Part shown: positions 48,801 through 55,098 of the stretch, one piece after another
Layout: the number at the start of each line of letters is the position of its first letter
How positions within the stretch are numbered: the stretch's first letter is position 1
Assembly: GCA_963664655.2 (NCBI GenBank)
Contig: OY761554.1
Span: forward strand, 3,162,001-3,226,000
Source: Desulfospira sp963664655
Lineage (GTDB): Bacteria; Desulfobacterota; Desulfobacteria; Desulfobacterales; Desulfobacteraceae
DNA: 64,000 nt
Reading direction: 5' to 3'
Translations under genes and position numbers: made by a program
The notes under the pieces: model-generated
Database searches by the model: none
Told to the model about the DNA's origin: nothing
What the model saw: only the letters and a program-made list of their open reading frames with translations

Positions 48801-49619
48801 CAGACAATCATTGCCGATCTGTTGGAAAATGCTTCCGGCAATGATGGAAATATTTCCCTTATAAACTCTATGATTTATGTATCAGGTGGTTCTGGTAGTA
48901 TCAATCTGGTCGCCACAGGGGACCTGGATGTAGGGGTCAGTGCGGTTGAACCTCCGCCTATCCTTGGAACAGATAGCAGCAGCAGCGATGACAGCTCTGG
49001 GATCTACACCACTGCCGGAGGCAGCATAAATATTTATGCCTATGGCGATATCAACGTTAATGAATCTCGGGTTATGACTTTTGACGGTGGTGATATTGTA
49101 CTCTGGTCCGACTACGGGGATATCAATGCTGGATACGGGTCGAAGGCGGCGGTGGCGTCTTCAGATTTTTATTATGTCCTGCAGGATGATGGCAGCTATA
49201 AGAAGGTTTACCAGGTCCCGGCTATTGGTTCCGGTGTCCGGGCGACAGCCTCCAATTATGCAGCTGCCGGTGATATTTATGCCTTTGCCCCTTCGGGGAT
49301 CATCGATGCCGGGGAAGCCGGCATCGCCGGCAACAACGTGACCCTGGCCGCCACGGAAATTCTCAATGCCCAGAATATTGAGGTGTCGGGGCTTGCCATC
49401 GGGTTCACATCCGCCTCTGATGCTTCCGGCGGCGTGACCGGGCTGTCCGGTTCGAGCAGCCTTGGGGATACCGCCATGATGGATGAGGCCACCAGTGCGT
49501 TGAGTTCGGCCAAGGACCAGATGGGACAGGAAACAGCGGAAGGCTACAGCTATGAGCCCCGGTGGGTGGATGTGGAAGTGGTGGGGTTTGAGGAAGATAC
49601 GGATCAGGAAAAAGGATAA
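39882..49619 (+). CDS. TpsA: giant filamentous-haemagglutinin family exoprotein
   Basis: 3245 residues. A signal peptide (about 1-30, ending GGAFA) precedes the TPS secretion domain (about 45-300), with YLINQNGIVFGEGSRVNVNSLVAS corresponding to the conserved NPNGI region (here NQNGI). The rest is a very long, acidic, Ser/Thr/Gly/Asp-rich beta-helix-like stretch with many short repeats of the GGSITL/GNISLSAG kind. The C-terminal WVDVEVVGF motif resembles the end of DUF3739-type TpsA proteins. There is no PEP-CTERM, LPXTG or autotransporter barrel. It is predicted to be secreted by the TpsB just upstream and to act as a surface fibre or adhesin. The ligand is unknown. Confidence 0.92.
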   Translation: MTYSLRRAAGQMLLIYLCLYLSIFPGGAFAKPIKASSLTAPASGTLPVLSSGQTQSGWSTSQDDSTHYLQVNQTKTKVTIEWDSFDIGSNASVHFEQPSSGTALNRIYDSSPSQIYGKLTATGNIYLINQNGIVFGEGSRVNVNSLVASALNISDEDFTDSDGNLWHFTAENYQNSSGYEYSGVGDVTNNGTLVSDSEGRIFLLGSTVANSGTISAEGGWIVLSAGTEFEVTSSVNTSGYLIENISTDYSGDVTNTSDGEILGDKGDIGIYGKIIRHNGLIRSLSTVREGGEVKLVASKKITTGKNSSINMGVEELDDEELVENPFSGRDLTFESADGDTGILIAHYGDITMPSGDVTMDAGDGGRIYLGSSSTIDVSGSWDTKDIADLVASIQLNSIELRDEFNQKNGNLKGETVYYLLNEGVSIGNISEALESRILSALEESAQGGTVTLSAGTGDIIVDEGASIDISGGGVTYNGGWVTTTKLVSNGVVYDISEAPDNLEYDQVIYDTKNYQEYINTFKEGEDAGSLSITAQQIVYEGSLDASAVQGTYQVNETDPTDDLGYTTCVGTVIPSGGTLTIGASATATDEYYIYNDPVVQAIVIKDTTSGLEDDFDPESSEIDSSRNGETWLSDDLLSDAGLSNANLYATAYVVTEADTEITLTAGGSLDAIARRIYHQGGIYVPSGDVSFLTVSNKSSDQYLDGKENPDYVSEDDLGGPERIELAAGSTISAAGEQVNNHTAVSNKDYESCQRTALTDGGSITLTDNTNSGDGVVVRKGANLDVSGGYIIGVDEDLDDAGDAGQISLLGSAIVLEGTLSAISMLGQEGGTISLTAYDVTVKKSYSSSASRAFSCGQELPEAYQFSLIVDDDIFDGTGFTHISLTSYSDLTVEKGVNLEPSATKWVLRNGTIETQEIAEDDFYHIGDTSISLVAGDDSGFPDMYSFANELTYGTLTIEENTRITVGPQGSISLSGDYAYISGVYTAPGGDIDVSGGLTLLIQSDAAFYATGYNLMTGYYLNEESEWDILDAGQISFESSNDLVMEDGAIVDVSSAESVTQYRTGDDYRLVAYTSASNPGSVILAFMNAEDDQGNSTINADFIGQKTLDTLSGASFTINHTDTEMAVSYFTLESGLVDMLENNGFETLNLTSTGGIWFDESQTITMAEGIFIDTPVISGSDDAAVVLESSYVAFANTHQSEDETTDQDTATFEVNASYINISGDIKAIGFSTVYLNADYDIALSDYYYTGTEDNTSYWAGGFSVDNDLFMTAGRIYPTTASDFTLSAGGNLWTEHSGATVSDYIFSALGSLTLEASNIYHYGYIAAPMGSIFLSADTDEGRVYLSDDSVLSVQGTLSVNYGQIDEDNLQWYGYDADKSSSTYDTLIEDAPEQAINILAAEIIAEEGSTINIQGGGEIYGYTFVSSTSGSMDPLSVDGRYVILPYSTATAIGLTGTAVYLEENDVANEGVYIIVSDNYAFLDGALVIEYQSEMAADTIVSLSDDLDSEVVGYLGNALTGSYSSAPQIYTIMEVSDLLEEGSYEISSVEAGSAGSLSAIATQTNILSGQILADAVSDEYIGGTLTLVGQEVIIGVSTAALGSSFTYDSQVDDDYSGTLYINAESVSEAGLSQLNIGAYDEDLDETVLDTLEEAGYTVEDGVISCETITIESGAELSGQSITLIAEKDIVLEKGAGVSVSGDNAYADIVSTSGTLFLADNSYITSEQYLRLEADALERSGTITAGTGIAFISDYLYLADISGEQSISKGFVIDQKLWESLASVDTVWLTGYEEVGFSGKVNLKAGSAIVIDSPLVAGLTDSGTKASLVSDSIYLYNSSADEGSDIYSGNAGSLSAAADNIYIGYGQVQATGFSSISLTADEYLTFVGEGGFVTNDGNLNMIAGMVTGTYRTYTDDDDETAYEAVDFTIDSGAGNIAINSSGTNISNNGNIGGSLEFTGNSIISSGTVSLSSGYLSFTATGTGDEDGVFLENGALVSAAGSSLDDVDYDAGTVVYQAESGAVFLSEGSTTNVSASSANGDAGTIAIYATEGELSIEGRLEGSSENGLGGSFLLDALELSDLSSLIDTLSEGGINHDIDLRARSGDVSLTTDVTAYNFRLSVDDGNVSIDAVIDASGDDEGGLVEIYAGGDLTLSDNTMILAKGTDNGAAGGEIILANATTSGGFMDLGDAVLNVSGGKGGTGGSIYLRVNRTDDNSDIKLNLNSEKMIGASEQTIEGAAFYQSTYKYTYRIKDDDFETDSTAYMEASSFILSVEAQADEGGDLEGFTIIPGVEFWYDGEEELVWYDDVDFTEWRFGSQNVPVALTLRSSGDLKIDGIIVDGPTSLSYYDNTLSSETVQDSMNITLVAGATLTSADPFAVESGVGNLEIDSGELVYTESGNINFASGGDTLIEKVSTSSSDYSYGDTNAYMTWNKLNYSIGTYSGTIRGQVGGNLDLYGGIIQTATGDIALEVMESLYQRSSGGNLGTIRTLGELVSGSYVDNGLFQYDQTTQTSLYSNGGNISITTGEDVLVCTKDYSPSESLIDSDAWDTASWVYDEDYTPYQYAWSADYDEGTQGIVAMGGGNVTITAGGDVLTAAGTFGTGDLSVSAGGDINGRYLNYAGTAEISSLGSIGNLDDDDDGDWVIEAFDSEITLLAQGNITLASVVNPSLTSSDFYNSWNFGYTEDTSLAMTARTGNITLTGNADEDLDLTATSRLKILPGSVYLSAGSDIVFQSNFYLAPSSDGSLELYAGENISAVNTSDSEKSYTILMSDADPDEVYGTQESARTALSLLTSKSEHGSSILHKNDDSPVVILAGYNIENIGFVLPKAATITAENDITNLYLFSQNLSDEDITLVYAGNDITFRTVRDGSGSSNTGITVGGPGLTVVQAGGNIDLGSSAGIKAVGSSENTLLKEGNNDLVVIAGLTASYAVEKTQDFFEYLTGFFEDLLDAGNAYVTAQNAGDTDGADAIVAEARQTIIADLLENASGNDGNISLINSMIYVSGGSGSINLVATGDLDVGVSAVEPPPILGTDSSSSDDSSGIYTTAGGSINIYAYGDINVNESRVMTFDGGDIVLWSDYGDINAGYGSKAAVASSDFYYVLQDDGSYKKVYQVPAIGSGVRATASNYAAAGDIYAFAPSGIIDAGEAGIAGNNVTLAATEILNAQNIEVSGLAIGFTSASDASGGVTGLSGSSSLGDTAMMDEATSALSSAKDQMGQETAEGYSYEPRWVDVEVVGFEEDTDQEKG

Positions 49620-49644
49620 ATTGATTTCAATGTGGAGGAAAAAC

Positions 49645-51459
49645 GTGACTGAGGCGAGGGTTGGCAAATTTTTATGGTTGTTGGTACTTCTGGTGATGAT
49701 GACCTGGGCGGTGGGGTTGTCCAGTGCATCGGCCTGGTGGAATGAAGAGTGGCAGTACCGGAAAAAAATCAGCCTGAACACCGGGGGCACCGGCATGGAT
49801 GTCTCCCAGAATTTGATGGATTTCCCGGTTCTGATCAGGCTTCATTCCGGTAATTTTGATTTTACCCGGGCCAGGGAAAACGGGGAGGATATCCGGTTTG
49901 TCAGTGCTGATGACACCACCTTGCTCAAATATCATATTGAAGCCTTTGACATTGTAGACGAGCTGGCCCTGATCTGGGTCAAGGTGCCCAATCTTGCCGG
50001 AAACTCCGGCCAGGGCGCTGTGTTCATGTATTACGGCAATCAGGCCGCCGCTGCAGGGGACGACCCAAAGGGCTGTTTTGACCCAGCTTACCAGGGGGTT
50101 TATCATTTTAACGAGTTTGAGGGAATCCCCAAGGATTCATCCGCCTACGGCATGAATTCTTCTGAGTATACGGCCGGCCTTGGACTTGCCGGCGTTATCG
50201 GCAACGGCGGCACCTTCAGCGGGGCCGGCAATTATATGAGGCTGCCGGATAACCCGGCCTTTGATTTTTCCAAGGGCTTTACCTTTTCCACCTGGTTTAA
50301 GATGTTTCAGGCCCAGGAGGATGCCTGGCTGTTTTCAAGAATTTCGTGGGAAGACGGCCTTGTTATTGCCATAAAGGGAACCCGGGTGCAGGTCAGGATC
50401 GTTGCTGAAGGGAAACAAACCGTTTATGAGGACGAGTCTTCCGACCTGCCCGTAGAAGGGTGGCATCATCTGGCGGTCGCCATTGATCCCAAGGGACAGA
50501 TTAAATTTTTCCTGGACGGGGCTGAAACCTCAACGGTTGAAAGCGGTGCCGGCCTGGCCGGGCTCAAAGGCGATATTCTGGTGGGATCCAATGCGGATGG
50601 AAATTATTCTTTTGCCGGCGACCTGGACGAGGTGAGGATCTCCGGTGCCCCAAGGCCTTTGGGGTGGATCAAAGGCTGTTCTGCCTCCCAGGGGCCCGGG
50701 GCCAATTTATGCGGCTATGCGGTTGAAGAGATCCTTGAAGGCTCCGGGGGGATGCCTGTATTTTACCTGGCCACCATTTTTAAGAGCATTACCCTGGACG
50801 GTCTGGTGGTCATTGGTATCCTGATTTTCATGGGGGCTTGTTCCGCTGCGGTGATTTTGTCCAAGGCCCTGTTTCTTTTCACGACCTCCAAAACCAATAA
50901 AAAGTTTATGGAAGCTTTTAATACCGCCCCGGACCCGGTTGCCCTGGAAAATGGGACCGGCTCTTTTAACGGGTCCGGTATTTACAGAATTTATGAAGCC
51001 GGCCTGAAAAGCCTGAATATTAAGAAAACTGTAAACTTGGAAAGTGCTGAAATTGAAAGCCGGATTCCGGGACTGCACGTCACCTCAAAGGCGGTTGAAA
51101 GTCTCAAGGCTGTCCTGGAAAAAGGGCTGATTGACGAATCCAAACGGCTGAACTCCTGGATGGTCATCCTGACCATGTCCATTTCCGGGGGACCGTTTCT
51201 GGGGCTTTTGGGAACGGTCTGGGGGGTTATGAACACCTTTGCCGCCATGGCTGAAGCCGGGGAGGCCAATATCATGGCCATTGCGCCGGGCGTGGCGTCT
51301 GCCCTGTCCACAACGGTTTTTGGGTTGATTGTCGCCATTCCGGCCCTGTTTGGCTATTCATTTCTGGTGGGCCGGATCCGGGATACCACGGCGGATCTGA
51401 CCGTGTTCGTGGATCAGTTTCCTTTAAAAGTAGACGCCGTATATGGAGACGAATCGTGA
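49645..51459 (+). CDS. DUF2341-LamG-ExbB fusion protein
   Basis: 605 residues from GTG 49645, chosen because GGAGG lies seven bases upstream and a clean signal peptide (1-30, ending SSASA) follows. Domains: DUF2341 (about 31-165, starting WWNEEWQYRKKI), LamG/concanavalin-like (about 168-350), and a MotA/TolQ/ExbB channel (helix near 375-405, then about 500-598). The channel core GLLGTVWGVMN and PGVASALSTTVFGL aligns with E. coli ExbB. Thr148 and Thr181 equivalents are kept, but the Glu176 equivalent is Ser. It pairs with ExbD and TonB just downstream. The large periplasmic lectin-like head is absent from classical ExbB. Confidence 0.9.
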   Translation: MTEARVGKFLWLLVLLVMMTWAVGLSSASAWWNEEWQYRKKISLNTGGTGMDVSQNLMDFPVLIRLHSGNFDFTRARENGEDIRFVSADDTTLLKYHIEAFDIVDELALIWVKVPNLAGNSGQGAVFMYYGNQAAAAGDDPKGCFDPAYQGVYHFNEFEGIPKDSSAYGMNSSEYTAGLGLAGVIGNGGTFSGAGNYMRLPDNPAFDFSKGFTFSTWFKMFQAQEDAWLFSRISWEDGLVIAIKGTRVQVRIVAEGKQTVYEDESSDLPVEGWHHLAVAIDPKGQIKFFLDGAETSTVESGAGLAGLKGDILVGSNADGNYSFAGDLDEVRISGAPRPLGWIKGCSASQGPGANLCGYAVEEILEGSGGMPVFYLATIFKSITLDGLVVIGILIFMGACSAAVILSKALFLFTTSKTNKKFMEAFNTAPDPVALENGTGSFNGSGIYRIYEAGLKSLNIKKTVNLESAEIESRIPGLHVTSKAVESLKAVLEKGLIDESKRLNSWMVILTMSISGGPFLGLLGTVWGVMNTFAAMAEAGEANIMAIAPGVASALSTTVFGLIVAIPALFGYSFLVGRIRDTTADLTVFVDQFPLKVDAVYGDES

Positions 51460-51863
51460 GACGCGACCTGTTTCAACAAGAGGATTTTAACGATATCAAT
51501 TTAAGTCCCTTGCTGGACCTTGCCTGGACCCTGCTGGTGGTATTCATCATCGCGGTGACGGCTTCGGTTCAGGGAATCAAGGTTAATTTGCCCAAGGCCA
51601 GCAATGTGCCAAGCCTGGTCAAGCCCAAGACCAAGGCCATCACCATTGATGACCGGGGGCAGCTTTACCTGGATGCCTATCCCGTGACCATGACCGAACT
51701 CGAACAGAATCTTCGGGCCCACAAGGCCGTGGACCCCGATTTTCCCGTGGTGATCAAGGGGGATGCCAAGATTTATTACCAGAATGTCATGGATGTACTG
51801 GATTTAATGCAGAAGCTTGAAATTACCCAATTGGGCCTGGTCACCCAGAAGCTGGTCAAATAG
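51456..51863 (+). CDS. exbD: ExbD/TolR-family proton-channel subunit
   Basis: 135 residues. One N-terminal helix carries the essential Asp in NLSPLLDLAWTLLVVF (D21, equivalent to Asp25 of E. coli ExbD), followed by KVNLPKAS and the periplasmic TolR-like domain (ITIDDRGQLYLDAYPV, FPVVIKGDAKIYYQNVMDVLD). It overlaps the exbB-fusion stop by four bases (ATGA-type overlap, 51456-51459). With ExbB it would convert proton flow into motion of TonB. Confidence 0.93.
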   Translation: MRRDLFQQEDFNDINLSPLLDLAWTLLVVFIIAVTASVQGIKVNLPKASNVPSLVKPKTKAITIDDRGQLYLDAYPVTMTELEQNLRAHKAVDPDFPVVIKGDAKIYYQNVMDVLDLMQKLEITQLGLVTQKLVK

Positions 51864-51867
51864 TCAT

Positions 51868-52563
51868 ATGGCCCGGTTGTCTGATAGTCGAAAAAAGATC
51901 CTGGTTATCGGGGTGTCCTGTCTGGTGATGGTCTGCCTTATTTTTACGGCGTTTATCGTGATGAAAATGCTGCTCAAGGATGAAGGCAAGTCCAGGAAAA
52001 GGCAGATCCAGCGGGTGACGCTGGTTAAACCGCCGCCACCGCCCAAGATCAAGGAAAAACCCCCGGAGCCGGAGATCAAGAAAAAAGAGGAAATCGTTGA
52101 ACCTGAGCCGGATGAACCGCCTCCCGAAGATATGGATTCCAGTGATGAACCGCCTCCGGGAGAAGATTTGGGCCTTGATTCTGACGGCACCGGCGGTGCC
52201 GACGGGTTCGGGCTCAGGGCAAAAAAGGGGGGACGGTCCCTGATCGCCGGAGACGGCGGCGGGAAAAGATCCCTGATGAAGCAGTATGCCTGGTATACCC
52301 GGATTCTGCAGGATGAAATCAGGGAAAAGGTCAACAAGTACCTTGAGGATAAAGAGGGGCTCCCCTCAGGCAAACACCGGATCATGATCCGGATTGAACT
52401 GGACCCCGGTGGGAACCTGGTGAAGGCCTCTATTTTCGGATCAAGCGGAACCCCGAAGGTGGATAATGCCGTGGAGAAGGCCATGGCAGGATTCAGGGCC
52501 AGCGAAAGCCCGCCTGAAAACATGCCCCGGATATTAAAATTGAAAGTGACATTTAAAAGTTGA
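51868..52563 (+). CDS. TonB-family energy transducer
   Basis: 231 residues from ATG 51868, four bases after exbD. One N-terminal helix (about 10-35), a proline-rich spacer (KPPPPPKIKEKPPEPEIKKK), an acidic stretch, and a C-terminal TonB/TolA-type domain (IMIRIELDPGGNLVKASIFG; DNAVEKAM). Unlike E. coli TonB, the helix has no His. It should span the periplasm and pull on an outer-membrane partner. No TonB-dependent receptor is encoded nearby, so the partner may be TpsB, the porin or the STN-like protein; that is inference. Confidence 0.88.
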   Translation: MARLSDSRKKILVIGVSCLVMVCLIFTAFIVMKMLLKDEGKSRKRQIQRVTLVKPPPPPKIKEKPPEPEIKKKEEIVEPEPDEPPPEDMDSSDEPPPGEDLGLDSDGTGGADGFGLRAKKGGRSLIAGDGGGKRSLMKQYAWYTRILQDEIREKVNKYLEDKEGLPSGKHRIMIRIELDPGGNLVKASIFGSSGTPKVDNAVEKAMAGFRASESPPENMPRILKLKVTFKS

Positions 52564-52585
52564 AAAAATCACAGCCAAGGAACGG

Positions 52586-54382
52586 ATGATGAAGGGTAGA
52601 TTTAACGGAGTGAAAAGAAAACTGACCGGTATTGCAATTGTTGTGCTGCTTGCGGCGTTGAGCATATCTATTGCCTGGGCCGATGAAAAGGCTTCAGGGG
52701 CGGATTTAGACAGTACCCTGGCCTTGATTGAATTGTTAAAGGACAAGGGCGTGATCAATGAAAAAGAAGCCTCATCTTTTCTGGACAGGCTCAGGCTCAA
52801 GGCAGAGGCAAGCCGGCAGACCGTTCATATCCTTCCCTCCCGGGATCAGGAAGACATCATGAAAAAGGTTACGGCCCGGGTAACAAAGGATGTCACAAAG
52901 CAGATTAATGATACTCAAAAAGAAGCCTATGCCACAAACCAGTATATGGCCCGACGTTCCTCGCTTTTAGAACAGGAAGTGGAAGACCTTAAAGAGGCCC
53001 TGTCACAGGAAAAAAGTGTGCGGGAAAAATCCTGGGCCAACCGGATACGGTTTGGGGGGGATATCCGGCTGCGCCATGAGTCAGTGCTTTATGAAAAGGG
53101 AAATGCCACGGATATTGAAGACCCCAGTGATCCGGATTCCTATCTGAATACCACCAATGATGAGCACCGCCAGCGGGTTCGCCTCAGGCTCGGCCTGACC
53201 GCCACCGTGGTCAAGCCAAAGGATATTGGCGAGCTGTTCGGCCTCAGGGAATGGGAAAAGGTGAATGCCGGCCAGGTGGATGTGGGCGTCCGGGTGGCTA
53301 CCGGCAGTGTGGGCAACCCGGTTTCCACCAATTACACTTTAGGAGATGATGACAGTACCCGGTCTGATATTGTTCTGGACCGGGCTTACCTGCAATGGTC
53401 CTATAAACCCAGGGAAGGGGTCTGGGGCGGGAAGTTTCCCCAGGCAATGGTCACCGGCGGCATCATGGCCAACCCCTGGTATACTTCCTATTCCACCCTG
53501 ATCTGGGATTCGGACCTGGCCTTTGAAGGACTGGCGTTAAACTTTACCACCGACACCATTGAGGTCAACCCCTTTAAAGCTTTTTTGACCCTGGGATATT
53601 TCCCCATCCAGGAGTCTGAATGGAGCCAGGATGACAAGTATATGCTGGGCGCCCAGGTCGGCTTTTCCCTTAAACCCCTCAGAGGATGGCAGGCCAAACT
53701 GGCGGCCGGGTATTACGAATATTACAATGTGGCAGGCCAACTTATGACCGACACGTACCGGACCAGGGAGGATATGTACAAACTCCAGGCCATGACACCA
53801 AAATTTATGCAGAAGGGAAACACCACTTTTTTGATGGATCGGACCACAATTTACTACGACGGTATCAGTGACGACGCCTATGAGGAGTACGGGCTGGCAT
53901 CAGAATTCAAGCTGATTAACATCACCGGCCAGATTGACAACACCTATTTCTGGCCGGTTTACGTTACCCTTTACTGGGACTGGGTAAGGAACCTGGGGTA
54001 CGATGCCGGAGATATGGCGGATAAAATCGGGGTCTCTGCTTCGACCATTAAAGAATGGTCCGGGGATACCGGATATCAGCTGGGTCTTAGGGTCGGGTAT
54101 CCCAAAATCAAGAAACGGTGGGACTGGAGCCTTTATGTGGCCTACCGCTACCTTGAAACCGATGCTGTTCTGGATGCCTATACGGATTCGGATTTCATGG
54201 GCGGGGGGACCAATGTCAAGGGATTTATCTTTGGCGGCGAGCTGGGCTTAATGAAAAACGTCTGGCTTGCGGCCCGGTGGATGAGCGGGGACGAGATCAC
54301 CGACTTTGAGGCCGTGTCTTCAGATCAGGATGAGGATTATGCCGTGGATATTTTACAGGTTGATCTGAACGCAAAATTTTAA
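52586..54382 (+). CDS. Putative outer-membrane porin (Porin_5-like)
   Basis: 598 residues; MMKGRF start with a signal peptide ending SIAWA (about residue 32). A helical periplasmic-type segment (about 45-150, LLEQEVEDLKEALSQE) precedes a long beta-barrel of alternating aromatic strands (IRFGGDIRLRHES, AYLQWSYKP, AKLAAGYYEYYNV) and a final phenylalanine typical of outer-membrane proteins. It matches the putative porin family with an N-terminal coiled coil. It lacks a plug domain, so it is not a TonB-dependent receptor. It may form the outer-membrane conduit of the secretion locus. Confidence 0.8.
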   Translation: MMKGRFNGVKRKLTGIAIVVLLAALSISIAWADEKASGADLDSTLALIELLKDKGVINEKEASSFLDRLRLKAEASRQTVHILPSRDQEDIMKKVTARVTKDVTKQINDTQKEAYATNQYMARRSSLLEQEVEDLKEALSQEKSVREKSWANRIRFGGDIRLRHESVLYEKGNATDIEDPSDPDSYLNTTNDEHRQRVRLRLGLTATVVKPKDIGELFGLREWEKVNAGQVDVGVRVATGSVGNPVSTNYTLGDDDSTRSDIVLDRAYLQWSYKPREGVWGGKFPQAMVTGGIMANPWYTSYSTLIWDSDLAFEGLALNFTTDTIEVNPFKAFLTLGYFPIQESEWSQDDKYMLGAQVGFSLKPLRGWQAKLAAGYYEYYNVAGQLMTDTYRTREDMYKLQAMTPKFMQKGNTTFLMDRTTIYYDGISDDAYEEYGLASEFKLINITGQIDNTYFWPVYVTLYWDWVRNLGYDAGDMADKIGVSASTIKEWSGDTGYQLGLRVGYPKIKKRWDWSLYVAYRYLETDAVLDAYTDSDFMGGGTNVKGFIFGGELGLMKNVWLAARWMSGDEITDFEAVSSDQDEDYAVDILQVDLNAKF

Positions 54383-54393
54383 GGGGAAGGATC

Positions 54394-55098
54394 ATGCGGT
54401 TAAAGATAATAAAAGCCCTGGTGGTTTTTTTTATGCTGGCAGGCCTGTGCGGTTCAGCCTATTTCTGGAATGAAATGGCCAAACGGGATGACCAGATCGC
54501 GGGTTTGAACAACGAGCTGGATGTCGCCAACACTCAGTTGAGGGCTGCCCGGAAAAAATATACCCAGGAAAAGGCAAAGCTTGGGACCTGCATGCGGATG
54601 AAAATGGCTGAGGAGGCCAAAAAGCTTCAGTTTCAAAAACAGGTCCGGGTGATGGCCGAAGAAATGAAGGTGCTTGTGGCCCGGAATGAAGTGCTTGTGA
54701 AAAAACTTGAGGTTGCCGCAGCTTCCCTGGAAAATAAAGACAAATGGATAGAGGCCTATAAATCCAAAGTGGCCAAAATGGATGAGCGGTATGAAACCCT
54801 TGTGGCAAAGTACAAGGAGGCCGTGGTCCTGGACAGACAGAAAACAGGTGACATCCGGCAGCTGGAAGCGCAAAAGAAAGAAGTTGAAGCAGACCTTGCC
54901 TTAACTCAAAAAAGCCTTGAGCGAAGCATCGGCCATAACAAAAGGCTTTGTGAACTTTCCGAGGAACTGGTGGACAAATACTGGGATAAGAACAAAGACA
55001 AGGCTGAACCCTTTACCAAAATCGGGATGGTGGAGCTCGAGCATCTGGTTCAGGAGTATATTAAACAGATTGATAAGGAACAAATCATTGAGCAATGA
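54394..55098 (+). CDS. Membrane-anchored coiled-coil protein
   Basis: 234 residues. One N-terminal transmembrane helix (about 6-25) then almost continuous charged helix with heptad character (about 30-200: DDQIAGLNNELDVANTQL, VLVKKLEVAAASLENK, QKKEVEADLALTQKSL). No enzymatic motif. It overlaps the next gene by four bases (ATGA at 55095-55098). Topology suggests a periplasmic scaffold or tether anchored in the inner membrane. Function unknown. Confidence 0.75.
   Translation: MRLKIIKALVVFFMLAGLCGSAYFWNEMAKRDDQIAGLNNELDVANTQLRAARKKYTQEKAKLGTCMRMKMAEEAKKLQFQKQVRVMAEEMKVLVARNEVLVKKLEVAAASLENKDKWIEAYKSKVAKMDERYETLVAKYKEAVVLDRQKTGDIRQLEAQKKEVEADLALTQKSLERSIGHNKRLCELSEELVDKYWDKNKDKAEPFTKIGMVELEHLVQEYIKQIDKEQIIEQ

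Noticed and set aside
51864..52523. Minus-strand open frame of 219 codons opposite tonB
   Set aside because: It is a shadow of the proline-rich TonB spacer, and all neighbouring genes run on the plus strand.
52586..54382. Porin considered as a TonB-dependent receptor
   Set aside because: There is no plug domain; the N-terminus is a coiled coil and the barrel pattern fits Porin_5-like proteins.
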